Below are positions 1 through 5,470 of a stretch of 8,845 nt of DNA, one piece after another. The stretch is taken from assembly GCF_000719345.1 (NCBI RefSeq), contig NZ_JOFX01000108.1, positions 1 through 8,845 on the forward strand. Direction: 5' to 3'. How positions within the stretch are numbered: position 1 is the first letter of the stretch; each line of letters starts with the position of its first letter. The translations under genes and the position numbers were made by a program. The stretch comes from Streptomyces sp. NRRL F-2664. GTDB lineage: Bacteria > Actinomycetota > Actinomycetes > Streptomycetales > Streptomycetaceae. The notes under the pieces are model-generated. The model had not been told where the DNA came from, did not search any database, and saw only the letters and a list, made by a program, of their open reading frames with translations.

Positions 1-375
1 CATCAAGCCCGTCAAGAAGGCGCACGCAGTTCCTGGAGTTCTGCCGCTATCTCCGCACCCTCTACCCGGCCCACGTCCGCATCGCGATCACCTGTGGCAG
101 TTCCTCCCCGCACCTGACCGCGAAGAAGTGTCAGCGTGTCGGCAACTGGGCCGCGGCGAACAACGTGGAGATCGCCTACACCCCGACCAGCAGCTCATGG
201 CTGAACAGGATCGAGGCCCAGTTCACCGCCCTGCGCTACTTCACCCTCGACGGCACCGACCACGCCGATCACAAAGAACAGGGCAACATGATCCGCCGCT
301 ACCTCAATCTGGGGAAACCGCCACGCCGACGACCGACGCCTACGCGCCGTGGTCGACAGGGCAAACGTTGCCTGA
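1..375 (+). pseudogene. IS630-family transposase, C-terminal fragment, frameshifted
   Basis: This is the 3' part of a DDE-type IS630-family transposase, an enzyme that cuts and joins element ends. The 5' part lies outside the window or is lost. Reading frame 2 gives IKPVKK (2-19). Frame 3 then gives TQFLEFCRYLRTLYP and, further on, NNVEIAYTPTSSSWLNRIEA and QFTALRYFTLDGTDH. Frame 1 ends with NRHADDRRLRAVVDRANVA and a stop at 373-375. The joins are explained by one extra base near 19-20 and one extra A near 304-306. The family's catalytic DN before the SPHL stretch reads GS here (CGSSSPHL), so the second catalytic aspartate is also gone. The YTPTxSSWLNRIE block, carrying the last acidic residue, is intact. 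The family call is firm. That it is inactive follows from the frameshifts and the lost aspartate. Confidence 0.85.
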
Positions 376-389
376 TGCGGCACTAGAAG

Positions 390-407
390 GCCCGGCGATG
401 TCCGGGC
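390..407 (+). terminator. Small hairpin after the IS630 remnant
   Basis: GCCCGG (390-395) and CCGGGC (402-407) form a perfect 6-bp stem around a 6-nt loop, 15 bases after the transposase stop. There is no T-run, which is common for actinobacterial terminators. It could also belong to the lost right end of the IS630 element. Confidence 0.35.
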
Positions 408-473
408 ACCGCACACCAATGCTCGGCGACCGCCAGGACGAGGACGGCGGTATGCGCACCGCCGGAGAGGGGG

Positions 474-799
474 ATGGCGGCACGCACTGTCGTTCCTGGT
501 GGCGCCGCGCTCGCGGCGGACTACTACCTCAGGCCCAGCACTGGCTGGAGCGCCACGGTCCCGCCATCATCGCTGTTGGCGCGCTGGCCCACGGCGTCGT
601 GCGGTCGTGCTGCTGTTCGTCAAGGCCGGACTGTTCGCCACTACGCGGGGGCGCCGACCAGAGCATCGGGACCTTCACTGCGTGGACAGTCTCCACCACT
701 GCCAGTTCGAGGCGGTTGTGCGGGACCAGTTGCGTGGCGACGGCGTCCACCATGCCGTGCGCGGTAGGCGGTGCCAGCGACAACGGCGCCGACGTCTAG
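474..799 (+). pseudogene. Unrecognised frame-broken coding remnant, possibly a small membrane protein
   Basis: No product is recognised. An ATG at 474 is preceded by a purine-rich GGAGAGGGGG stretch that could serve as ribosome binding site. The GC3-rich frame then appears to move: frame 3 near 474-530 (GGAALAADYYLRP), frame 2 near 533-600 (HWLERHGPAIIAVGALAHGV), and frame 1 near 600-770 (AVVLLFVKAGLFA, later FEAVVRDQLRGDGVHHAV). Joined together, these give one hydrophobic stretch (AIIAVGALAHGVV plus AVVLLFVKAGLFA) followed by a soluble tail, as in a small membrane protein. The original frame path is inference. The overlapping 184-codon open frame in frame 1 (499-1053) is Arg-rich and low-complexity after about 780, and I do not take it as a gene. 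Confidence 0.3.
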
Positions 800-1217
800 G
801 GGACCGACCCCTCAGGGCGTCGATGGGTCAACCAGTGCGAACACCGACCGATAGATCGGCTGTCGGCACGCCCTCCCTTCACGTGCTCAACGGACCGGCC
901 GCCCGTCCACGGCGGCGACGCCGTTCTCGTCACCAACCGCCGGATCACGGCCCTCAGGGTGAAGGCGTTTTACCAGCTCCCGTGGCACGGCCCGCAGCCC
1001 CTGCGGACCGTGCCACGAATGCTCAGGGGAGTAGATCGGCCCGTGATCGATAGATCATGAAAATACGGGGCAAAAGCTATCCGCTGGTTAGCTGTGCTGG
1101 GCGCCCGCCCCCACCACTTGGGTACGGGACGACTGCAAGGCTCTCGGCAGGCTATCAAGCGTACGCCCGGCCGATCTGGCCTGCCTAATCTATTTTCTGA
1201 CTGTTCCTCACGGGCCA
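800..1217. other. Gene-free stretch between the remnant and the parA leader
   Basis: No convincing gene is seen on either strand. The stretch contains a 9-bp direct repeat, CGATAGATC (849-857 and 1048-1056). Each copy sits in a short inverted repeat (CCGAT-AG-ATCGG at 848-859; TGATC-GATA-GATCA at 1044-1057). The strong hairpin at 981-1017 lies between them. Composition becomes AT-richer from about 1040, as expected for an upstream regulatory region. TGGTTAG occurs at about 1084 and again at about 1221. A degenerate relative of the parB palindrome (TCACGG-CCCTCA-GGGTGA) lies at 945-962, but it lacks the AT-rich core. Confidence 0.5.
981..1017. terminator. Very strong 16-bp hairpin, terminator-like
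   Basis: CGTGGCACGG (981-990) pairs perfectly with CCGTGCCACG (1008-1017). After a single C-A mismatch, CCGCAG (992-997) pairs with CTGCGG (1001-1006) around a CCC loop. This is 16 paired positions in 37 bases, the most stable structure noticed in the window. No T-run follows on the + strand. It may be a bidirectional terminator isolating parAB from upstream transcription, or the terminus of a lost mobile element. Confidence 0.45.
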
Positions 1218-1266
1218 AGTTGGTTAGATGCGCACCGCCAACTGAGACCCCCGACTCTGTTCGGGG
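1218..1266. promoter_or_regulatory. Inverted repeats in the parA leader
   Basis: AGTTGG (1218-1223) and CCAACT (1238-1243) form an inverted repeat with a 14-base spacer. It is followed by a hairpin, CCCCGA (1249-1254) with TCGGGG (1261-1266). Both lie within 100 bases upstream of the chosen parA start, where an autorepressor operator would sit. No known operator is recognised. Confidence 0.25.
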
Positions 1267-1301
1267 CCCGGAGCCTGATGCGTGAACCTCGCTGCGCCCG
1301 T

Positions 1302-1313
1302 TATGGTCGGGGC
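1302..1313 (+). promoter_or_regulatory. Possible -10 element for leaderless parA
   Basis: TATGGT at 1302-1307 ends six bases before the ATG at 1314, so a transcript from it could begin at or next to the A of the start codon. Leaderless genes with a TAnnnT box at this distance are common in actinobacteria. No strong -35 is seen. The start at 1314 lacks a good Shine-Dalgarno sequence, which fits a leaderless message. Confidence 0.35.
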
Positions 1314-1952
1314 ATGCTCATCGCGAATGTGTCCCCCCGTACGGGCGGTAAGACCACAAATTCAGGCTGGTTCGCGCATGCCCTCGTGGAGGCACAGCGC
1401 GGGTACGCCCCGATCGGGTTCGACGCCGATCACTCGCAGCAGTTCCACGCCTGGAGCGAAACCGGTGAGTTTCCATTCACGGTGAAGCCGGCCGCCTCAG
1501 CGAAGTTCCACGCCGAGCACTCGGTGCCCGGCGGGATGATCGGCATCGTGGACTGCGGCCACACCGAAAACCACCCTGACATCACCAACAGTGTGCTGCG
1601 CGTGGCAGACCTCGTAATCCTCCACATGGCACCTACCAAGGCCGACTTCGACCGCATCATCGACCCCCCGGACAAGACCAAGATCGGCGACATCATCGCG
1701 ATGAGCGCAGCCCTTCGGGCCGAGCGCACTCCTCCGCCCACCTGGGTCTTGCTCAACCGAACCGTCACCGGGGCCAGCTCCACCGGTCTGTACCGGGACA
1801 TGATGAAGGACGAGGGCTGGAACGTCCTGACGACGGTCATCCCCCGGACGGAGGCGCTGGCGCAGTCGGTCAGCTACCCCATCAGCGGAGCCAGCAAGGG
1901 CCCCTTCGGTGAGTTGGTCACGGAGTTGGAGAACCGGGGGCTGCTGAAGTGA
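1314..1952 (+). CDS. parA: ParA-like partition ATPase with divergent P-loop
   Basis: This is probably the Walker-type ATPase of a plasmid partition system, using ATP-dependent DNA binding to position replicon copies with the ParB-like partner downstream. The 212-residue product opens with MLIANVSPRTGGKTT, occupying the P-loop position of ParA/MinD proteins. The A' motif follows (FDAD, residues 36-39), then a Walker B-like VDCGH (79-83), the LRVADLVILHMAPT stretch (95-108) typical after switch II, and LLNR (146-149). The usual KGGxGKT reads PRTGGKT: Pro stands where the signature lysine is expected, with Arg beside it. I chose 1314 because conserved sequence begins there. An in-frame ATG at 1278, with a GGAG upstream, would add 12 non-conserved residues. 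The stop overlaps the next start (GTGA). No frame breaks are present, unlike most neighbours. At 212 residues it is close to small plasmid ParAs. Confidence 0.8.
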   Translation: MLIANVSPRTGGKTTNSGWFAHALVEAQRGYAPIGFDADHSQQFHAWSETGEFPFTVKPAASAKFHAEHSVPGGMIGIVDCGHTENHPDITNSVLRVADLVILHMAPTKADFDRIIDPPDKTKIGDIIAMSAALRAERTPPPTWVLLNRTVTGASSTGLYRDMMKDEGWNVLTTVIPRTEALAQSVSYPISGASKGPFGELVTELENRGLLK

Positions 1953-3007
1953 GCAAGTCGCACACCCAGCGGCTCCGGGAAGAGCAGGAACGTCGCCGCG
2001 AGGCTCGCAAAGCCCGCGAGACCGCGGAGCGGGCCGCAGCCTCAGGCGACACTGCAACGGGCGGCGAAGTTGCCGCTCCTGCCCCCTCCGCTGCGCCGAC
2101 TCCGCGGCAACCCCAGCGGCCCCAGCCCTTCACTCCCGACCTGTTGCCGTCTACGGAGGCAGTCGCAGCGTCGGGCGCCTTGTCGGTTGATGAACTGGAC
2201 GAGCTGGACCGATGCGAACGCGCCTTCGCCAACGCCGACCAGGCTCAGTGGATGCGCGGCATGGCCCTGCATGCAGTCCGCGACCGTCGGCTGTACCGCG
2301 ATGGCGGTAGGACGTGGGCGCAGTACTGCGAAGAGGTCGGTCTGAGTGAATCCGATGCGAACCGCATGATCCAGGAGTATCCGCTCTCCCGGGCCATCGC
2401 CCAAATTTGGGTGACGCCCAAGATGGTGCCCGCTTCACATGTGCGCGCTCTCCTTCCACTGGAGTCGGCCTTTGGCCTAGAGAGGACGGCGAACGGCTAC
2501 GTTCAGCTGCGGCAGTGGGCCCAGAACAATGGCCAGCGCGTTACAGCAGCGGACCTGAGCGCCATCATCGAGCGATCCGCGTATGGTCTCTCAACGTCCG
2601 ACGGCCCTTTGCCGGTGGCAGAGTTCCTCGCTCGGAGGACGGAGCTCGAAGCCGGTGTACCACCGCAGGCCGGTCCCCCTCGGGACGAATCCAGCGGCAT
2701 GCCGTCCGCACACATCACCAGCGAGCCGCCTTCTGCTGCCGGTCCCGGTGACGCAAATTTGGGTGACTCCGCACCTGCAGGCAACGGTCACCCACAATTG
2801 GGTGAGCCCAATGCCCGCATCGAGGAAGTTGTGGACGGGGAGATCGTCGACGACAGGCAGGCGCGGGCTCTCAGCGCGGCGCTGGCGGAGTTCGCGCGAG
2901 ACATCAACAGCAGGCTGGCCGGAGCCTCGACCGAGACCCTTAAGGGCATCGCGGCTTCCGCCAGGTCGATCCTAGAGACGGCCGAGAACGCAGTCGCGGC
3001 TCCGTGA
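1949..3007 (+). CDS. parB: ParB-like DNA-binding protein with palindromic sites in its own gene
   Basis: This is the likely centromere-binding partner of the ParA-like ATPase. The GTG start overlaps the parA stop by four bases, so translation is probably coupled. The 352-residue protein begins with a charged, probably helical or coiled-coil segment (about 3-33, rich in Arg and Glu). An Ala/Pro linker follows (41-68). Next comes an alpha-helical core (about 80-210) whose segment RTWAQYCEEVGLSESDANRM (121-140) resembles a helix-turn-helix of plasmid ParB/KorB-like regulators. A low-complexity Pro/Gly/Ser linker (235-285) and a C-terminal helix pair (300-350), plausibly for dimerisation, complete it. 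I see no canonical N-terminal ParB CTPase motif. The role therefore rests on position, the HTH and the four TCACCC-N6-GGGTGA palindromes in and after the gene. A plasmid-type transcriptional regulator is the alternative. The frame is intact. Confidence 0.7.
   Translation: MSKSHTQRLREEQERRREARKARETAERAAASGDTATGGEVAAPAPSAAPTPRQPQRPQPFTPDLLPSTEAVAASGALSVDELDELDRCERAFANADQAQWMRGMALHAVRDRRLYRDGGRTWAQYCEEVGLSESDANRMIQEYPLSRAIAQIWVTPKMVPASHVRALLPLESAFGLERTANGYVQLRQWAQNNGQRVTAADLSAIIERSAYGLSTSDGPLPVAEFLARRTELEAGVPPQAGPPRDESSGMPSAHITSEPPSAAGPGDANLGDSAPAGNGHPQLGEPNARIEEVVDGEIVDDRQARALSAALAEFARDINSRLAGASTETLKGIAASARSILETAENAVAAP
2397..2414. repeat. Palindromic site 1 of 4 (parS-like)
   Basis: TCGCCC-AAATTT-GGGTGA is one mismatch from the consensus TCACCC-N6-GGGTGA. 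The inner 12 bases CCCAAATTTGGG are perfectly symmetric. It lies inside parB, where it encodes QIWV. Confidence 0.75.
2749..2766. repeat. Palindromic site 2 of 4 (parS-like)
   Basis: TGACGC-AAATTT-GGGTGA has a perfect right arm and core, with two mismatches in the left arm. Inside parB it is read as ANLGD, a different frame from site 1. Confidence 0.65.
2788..2805. repeat. Palindromic site 3 of 4 (parS-like)
   Basis: TCACCC-ACAATT-GGGTGA has both arms perfect. It lies inside parB, encoding HPQLG, with its centre 39 bases from that of site 2. Confidence 0.75.
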
Positions 3008-3011
3008 CAGG

Positions 3012-3029
3012 TCACCCAAATTAGGGTGA
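3012..3029. repeat. Palindromic site 4 of 4 (parS-like)
   Basis: TCACCC-AAATTA-GGGTGA has both arms perfect and lies five bases after the parB stop codon, outside any coding sequence. It is therefore under no protein constraint, which supports a DNA-level function for the motif. Confidence 0.75.
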
Positions 3030-3037
3030 GCACGCGT

Positions 3038-3069
3038 GAAGGGGCGGTCCTGAGGGAGTCTGCCCCTTC
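3038..3069 (+). terminator. Terminator-like hairpin after parB
   Basis: GAAGGGGC (3038-3045) and GCCCCTTC (3062-3069) form a perfect 8-bp stem around a 16-nt loop, 31 bases after the parB stop and just beyond palindromic site 4. No T-run follows directly. It probably ends the parAB transcript. Confidence 0.5.
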
Positions 3070-3082
3070 GGCATGTCGCTGT

Positions 3083-3092
3083 AGTGATCACT
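3083..3092. promoter_or_regulatory. 10-bp perfect palindrome upstream of the DUF2637 gene
   Basis: AGTGATCACT is perfectly symmetric and sits in the AT-richer gap between the parB terminator and the DUF2637 start. It could be an operator, but a short palindrome alone is weak evidence. Confidence 0.25.
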
Positions 3093-3178
3093 TTTCGTCG
3101 ACGATCCAACCAATCCGCCGCCGTAAGAGTGTGAATGCTGCTTGAGAAGACAGCAACTGAGGTGGGGGGCGGCAGCAA

Positions 3179-4825
3179 GTGACCGCGGGGATGACGACGA
3201 AGCCGATGGAACTGACCAGGACGCACCGCATCCTGATCTCGGTCGTGGTAGTCGGTGCCATGATCATCGCGGGGATCGGCTTCGCGGGCTCGCAGAAGGG
3301 CTTCGGCGACTTCTCTCTAGTGTTCCCGATCGGCATCGACGTCGGCATCTGCGTGTTTCTAGCGCTCGACCTCCTGCTGGCATGGATTCGTATCTCGTCC
3401 CCACTGCTGCCAGACCGCGTGGCTTCTCACCGCAGCGACGATCGCTTTCAACGGTGCGGCCGCCTGGCCCGACGCGCTGGGCGTCGGCATGCACGCCGTC
3501 ATCCCGGTGCTGTTCGTGGTCACCGTGGAGGCCGCTCGGCACGCGGTCGACCGGATCGCCGACATCACGGCGGACCGGCACATGGAGAGCGTCCGCATCA
3601 CGCGCTGGCTACTTTCCCCAGCCCCCCTTCAAGCTGTGGCGCCGGATGAAGCTGTGGGAGCTGCGCAGCTACGAGCAGGCCGTCGCCATGGAACGGGACC
3701 GGCTGGTTTACCAGGCCCGGCTCCAGGCTCGTTAGGAGTGCGGCTGGCGCCGCAGGGCCCCGGGGAGGGCGCTTGATGCCGCTGCGGCTGGCCCGCATCG
3801 GCGTGCCGCTGGTGCAGACCGCTTCCGAGGGACTGGCCGCAGCCGGCCTCAGCCCGGTCTTGCTTGCCCGCCCCGAACCCGCGCCCGCGCACCAGCCAGA
3901 ACCGAAGTGCGTAGCCGCAGTCCAGGTGCCTGAGCTGCCGACCGTCACGCAGCCCCTCGCCGAGGGCATCCGCGCTGCGGAAGTGGAATCACCGACCAAT
4001 CCCATGAATGCGGCTCCCGTTGAACCGGAGGAGACGGACAAGCCCGCGCTCCTCGACTTGGACCGGGCCGGACGGGGCTTCGTTACGCAGTACGGTCACG
4101 TCCCGTCCGCAGAGCAGTTCGCGGTACCTGGCCCGGGAGTACGGTCTGACGGACCAGGACACCGGAAGCCTTCTGCCCGACGTCCTGCTGGAGCTGGTCC
4201 TCGCCAAGCTGCAGACGGCAGAGGCCGCAGTCGCCGCGCGCGCGGCCACCCTCGCAACGTCTGAGCCGCCGCGAACCATGAGCTGGTGGTCGGCGAGCCG
4301 GAGGCCGCGGCTCCGGCGTTCGAGGAGCAGTCGGCTGGCGCGGGGGAGCCGCACCCCTTCCTTGGCGGATCAGGCGGCCTTCGCAGCCCGGCGGACCCGC
4401 CGGTCGAGCCAGCACTGCCGACGGGAGCAGTACCCGCGCCGACGGCCTCGGTGACCGATGCCGACGGCGCCCCCGCGGTCCGTTCCCTCGAGCAACCCGT
4501 CCTCGCGGCGCTGGCAGGGACGGACGGACGAGACTGGGTAGCCGAGGTGACCGCGTCCAGGGAGGCGACCGCGCGGGTGCCGCAGGAGGAGACCGATGAG
4601 GAGCCCGTCGAGGCGGACCCCATCCAACGAGAGATCGAGCTGGTGGCCTCCTGGCTGACGGAGGGTGAAGAGACCGGGAAGCGACGGTCGGGAGCCGAGG
4701 TGGCCCGGCGTCTGGAGGTTTCGCCCAAGACGGGCCAGCGCCGTGTGCTCGATGCCCAGAAGTACCTGGAGGAGCAGCGTCGGCAGCACGGCCGGACGCA
4801 CCTCCGCTCCGTAGGCAGCAGCTGA
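3179..4825 (+). pseudogene. DUF2637 membrane protein with C-terminal HTH, multiply frameshifted
   Basis: DUF2637 proteins are common on actinobacterial plasmids and integrative conjugative elements. Their biochemical role is not established, though plasmid spread or transfer functions have been suggested for such membrane proteins. GTG 3179 follows a GAGGTGGGG stretch. Frame 2 gives TM1 (ILISVVVVGAMIIAGIGFAG) and TM2 (SLVFPIGIDVGICVFLALDL) to about 3410. Frame 3 gives WLLTAATIAFNGAAAWPDAL and HAVIPVLFVVTVEAARHAV (TM3-TM4) to about 3620. Frame 1 gives KLWRRMKLWELRSYEQAVAM and stops at 3733-3735. Frame 2 resumes at about 3773 (MPLRLARIGVPLVQTASEGL). Frame 3 follows from about 4122 (RYLAREYGLTDQDTGSLLPD), then frame 2 from about 4280 to the stop. 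The tail GAEVARRLEVSPKTGQRRVL is a helix-turn-helix. About 12 residues also seem missing in frame between GFAGS and QKGFGDF (from memory of the family). The longest uninterrupted N-terminal product is 156 residues, so I infer no function. Confidence 0.85.
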
Positions 4826-4852
4826 CCGACGTTCCGGTTAGGAACTCGGTCA
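4823..4852 (+). terminator. Hairpin overlapping the DUF2637 stop codon
   Basis: TGACCGA (4823-4829) pairs with TCGGTCA (4846-4852), and GTTCC (4831-4835) pairs with GGAAC (4841-4845). A single bulged C and a GGTTA loop complete it. The 12-bp stem begins on the TGA stop itself. It is a plausible terminator. Its outer arms are also copies of the TGACCG hexamer repeated downstream. Confidence 0.5.
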
Positions 4853-5146
4853 CCGCTACCGCAAGTGACCGCCCAGGCAGCCGTCCGGCCGTGACCGATC
4901 CGTGATGGGTGCCCGGACCTGGTCGTGACCGGTGACCAGGCTCGCCCCTGACCGATGTCGGGCTTTGGTGACCGCTGACCGATCTGGGCTTCATCAACCT
5001 CTGGTCATGACCGGTCCGCGGGCCATCGGTCGTCCTCGCACCCGCCTCCCAGACAGGCCCTGGCGGCACCCCCGAGGCCTGCTCACCCGCAGAAAGGCTT
5101 TCCCGGATTGCATGGACCGGTCAGAGAGGGCTTGCCCAATCGGTCA
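4823..5146. repeat. TGACCG hexamer cluster (iteron- or clt-like)
   Basis: TGACCG occurs at 4823, 4866, 4892, 4926, 4949, 4969, 4976 and 5008. Its complement CGGTCA occurs at 4847, 5118 and 5141. That is eleven copies in about 325 bases without a convincing gene, several extended to TGACCGAT or TGACCGGT. A 10-bp palindrome, GGTCATGACC, lies at 5003-5012. Three further copies follow at 5363, 5389 and 5410. Dense short repeats next to conjugation-type genes are a hallmark of Streptomyces clt loci bound by TraB (8-bp TRS repeats) and of replication iterons. Which applies cannot be told here, since no traB or rep gene is in the window. Confidence 0.5.
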
Positions 5147-5175
5147 CAGGAGGCTCACCCCGCCAGAGGGCAAGC
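5130..5175. other. Inverted repeat in the gap before the small ORF
   Basis: GCTTGCCC (5130-5137) and GGGCAAGC (5168-5175) are perfect 8-bp complements separated by 30 bases. It lies in the 438-base stretch (4826-5263) in which I find no convincing gene. It may be a terminator or a regulatory structure ahead of the small ORF at 5264. Confidence 0.3.
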
Positions 5176-5263
5176 TTCCCGTCTGCGCTGCTAGGACTGT
5201 AAGCAAGCCGCGGGCACCGCACTCAGGAGTGTGTACGGCACGAGATCCGAAAGGAGACGTGCC

Positions 5264-5470
5264 ATGCACGACGCTTCGCACCCCGCCGCCGATTGTGGGT
5301 ACTTCGACCCGCTGGACGCTGACGGGCTGCGCTGTGCGCGGGCCCGGCCGTTCGCCATGCGGTGACCGGTGGGTGGCCGATGGCCACCTGACCGACGGCG
5401 TCAGGGCCGTGACCGAATCCTGGAGCCGACGCCCTGACGCCCGAGCAGCTCCTCGCAGCGCTCCCGTTAT
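5264..5470 (+). pseudogene. Small hypothetical gene, frame-broken, with an ideal ribosome binding site
   Basis: ATG 5264 follows AAGGAG (5251-5256) at a spacing of seven bases, the best Shine-Dalgarno in the window. The intact reading is 33 residues and stops at 5363-5365 (MHDASHPAADCGYFDPLDAD, then GLRCARARPFAMR). Coding-like sequence continues in frame 3 (DRWVADGHLTDGVRAVTESW, from 5364) and then in frame 1 (DALTPEQLLAALPL, from 5428). I therefore read it as a gene of about 70 residues broken twice and probably cut off by the IS110 element. No family is recognised. The 33-residue peptide may still be translated. Confidence 0.35.

Noticed and set aside
945..962. Fifth parB-type palindrome (TCACGG-CCCTCA-GGGTGA)
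   Set aside because: One arm is perfect, but the other has two mismatches and the AT-rich core is missing. It is too weak to list as a site.
981..1017. Linear-replicon telomere palindrome
   Set aside because: It is a single hairpin in mid-sequence. Streptomyces telomeres are a series of packed palindromes at a terminus, and the known terminal motif is not seen.
499..1053. 184-codon plus-strand frame
   Set aside because: Only part of it (about 600-770) looks coding. The rest is Arg/Pro-rich and runs through the strong hairpin at 981-1017.
1278..1313. Upstream ATG as the parA start
   Set aside because: It adds 12 residues (MREPRCARYGRG) not seen at ParA N-termini. The P-loop normally follows directly after a short beta strand starting at MLIANV.
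4083..5069. Minus-strand open frame of 328 codons
   Set aside because: It is Pro/Arg/Gly-rich low-complexity sequence antisense to the DUF2637 gene and the repeat region. Such frames are common opposite GC-rich coding DNA. No motif is recognised.
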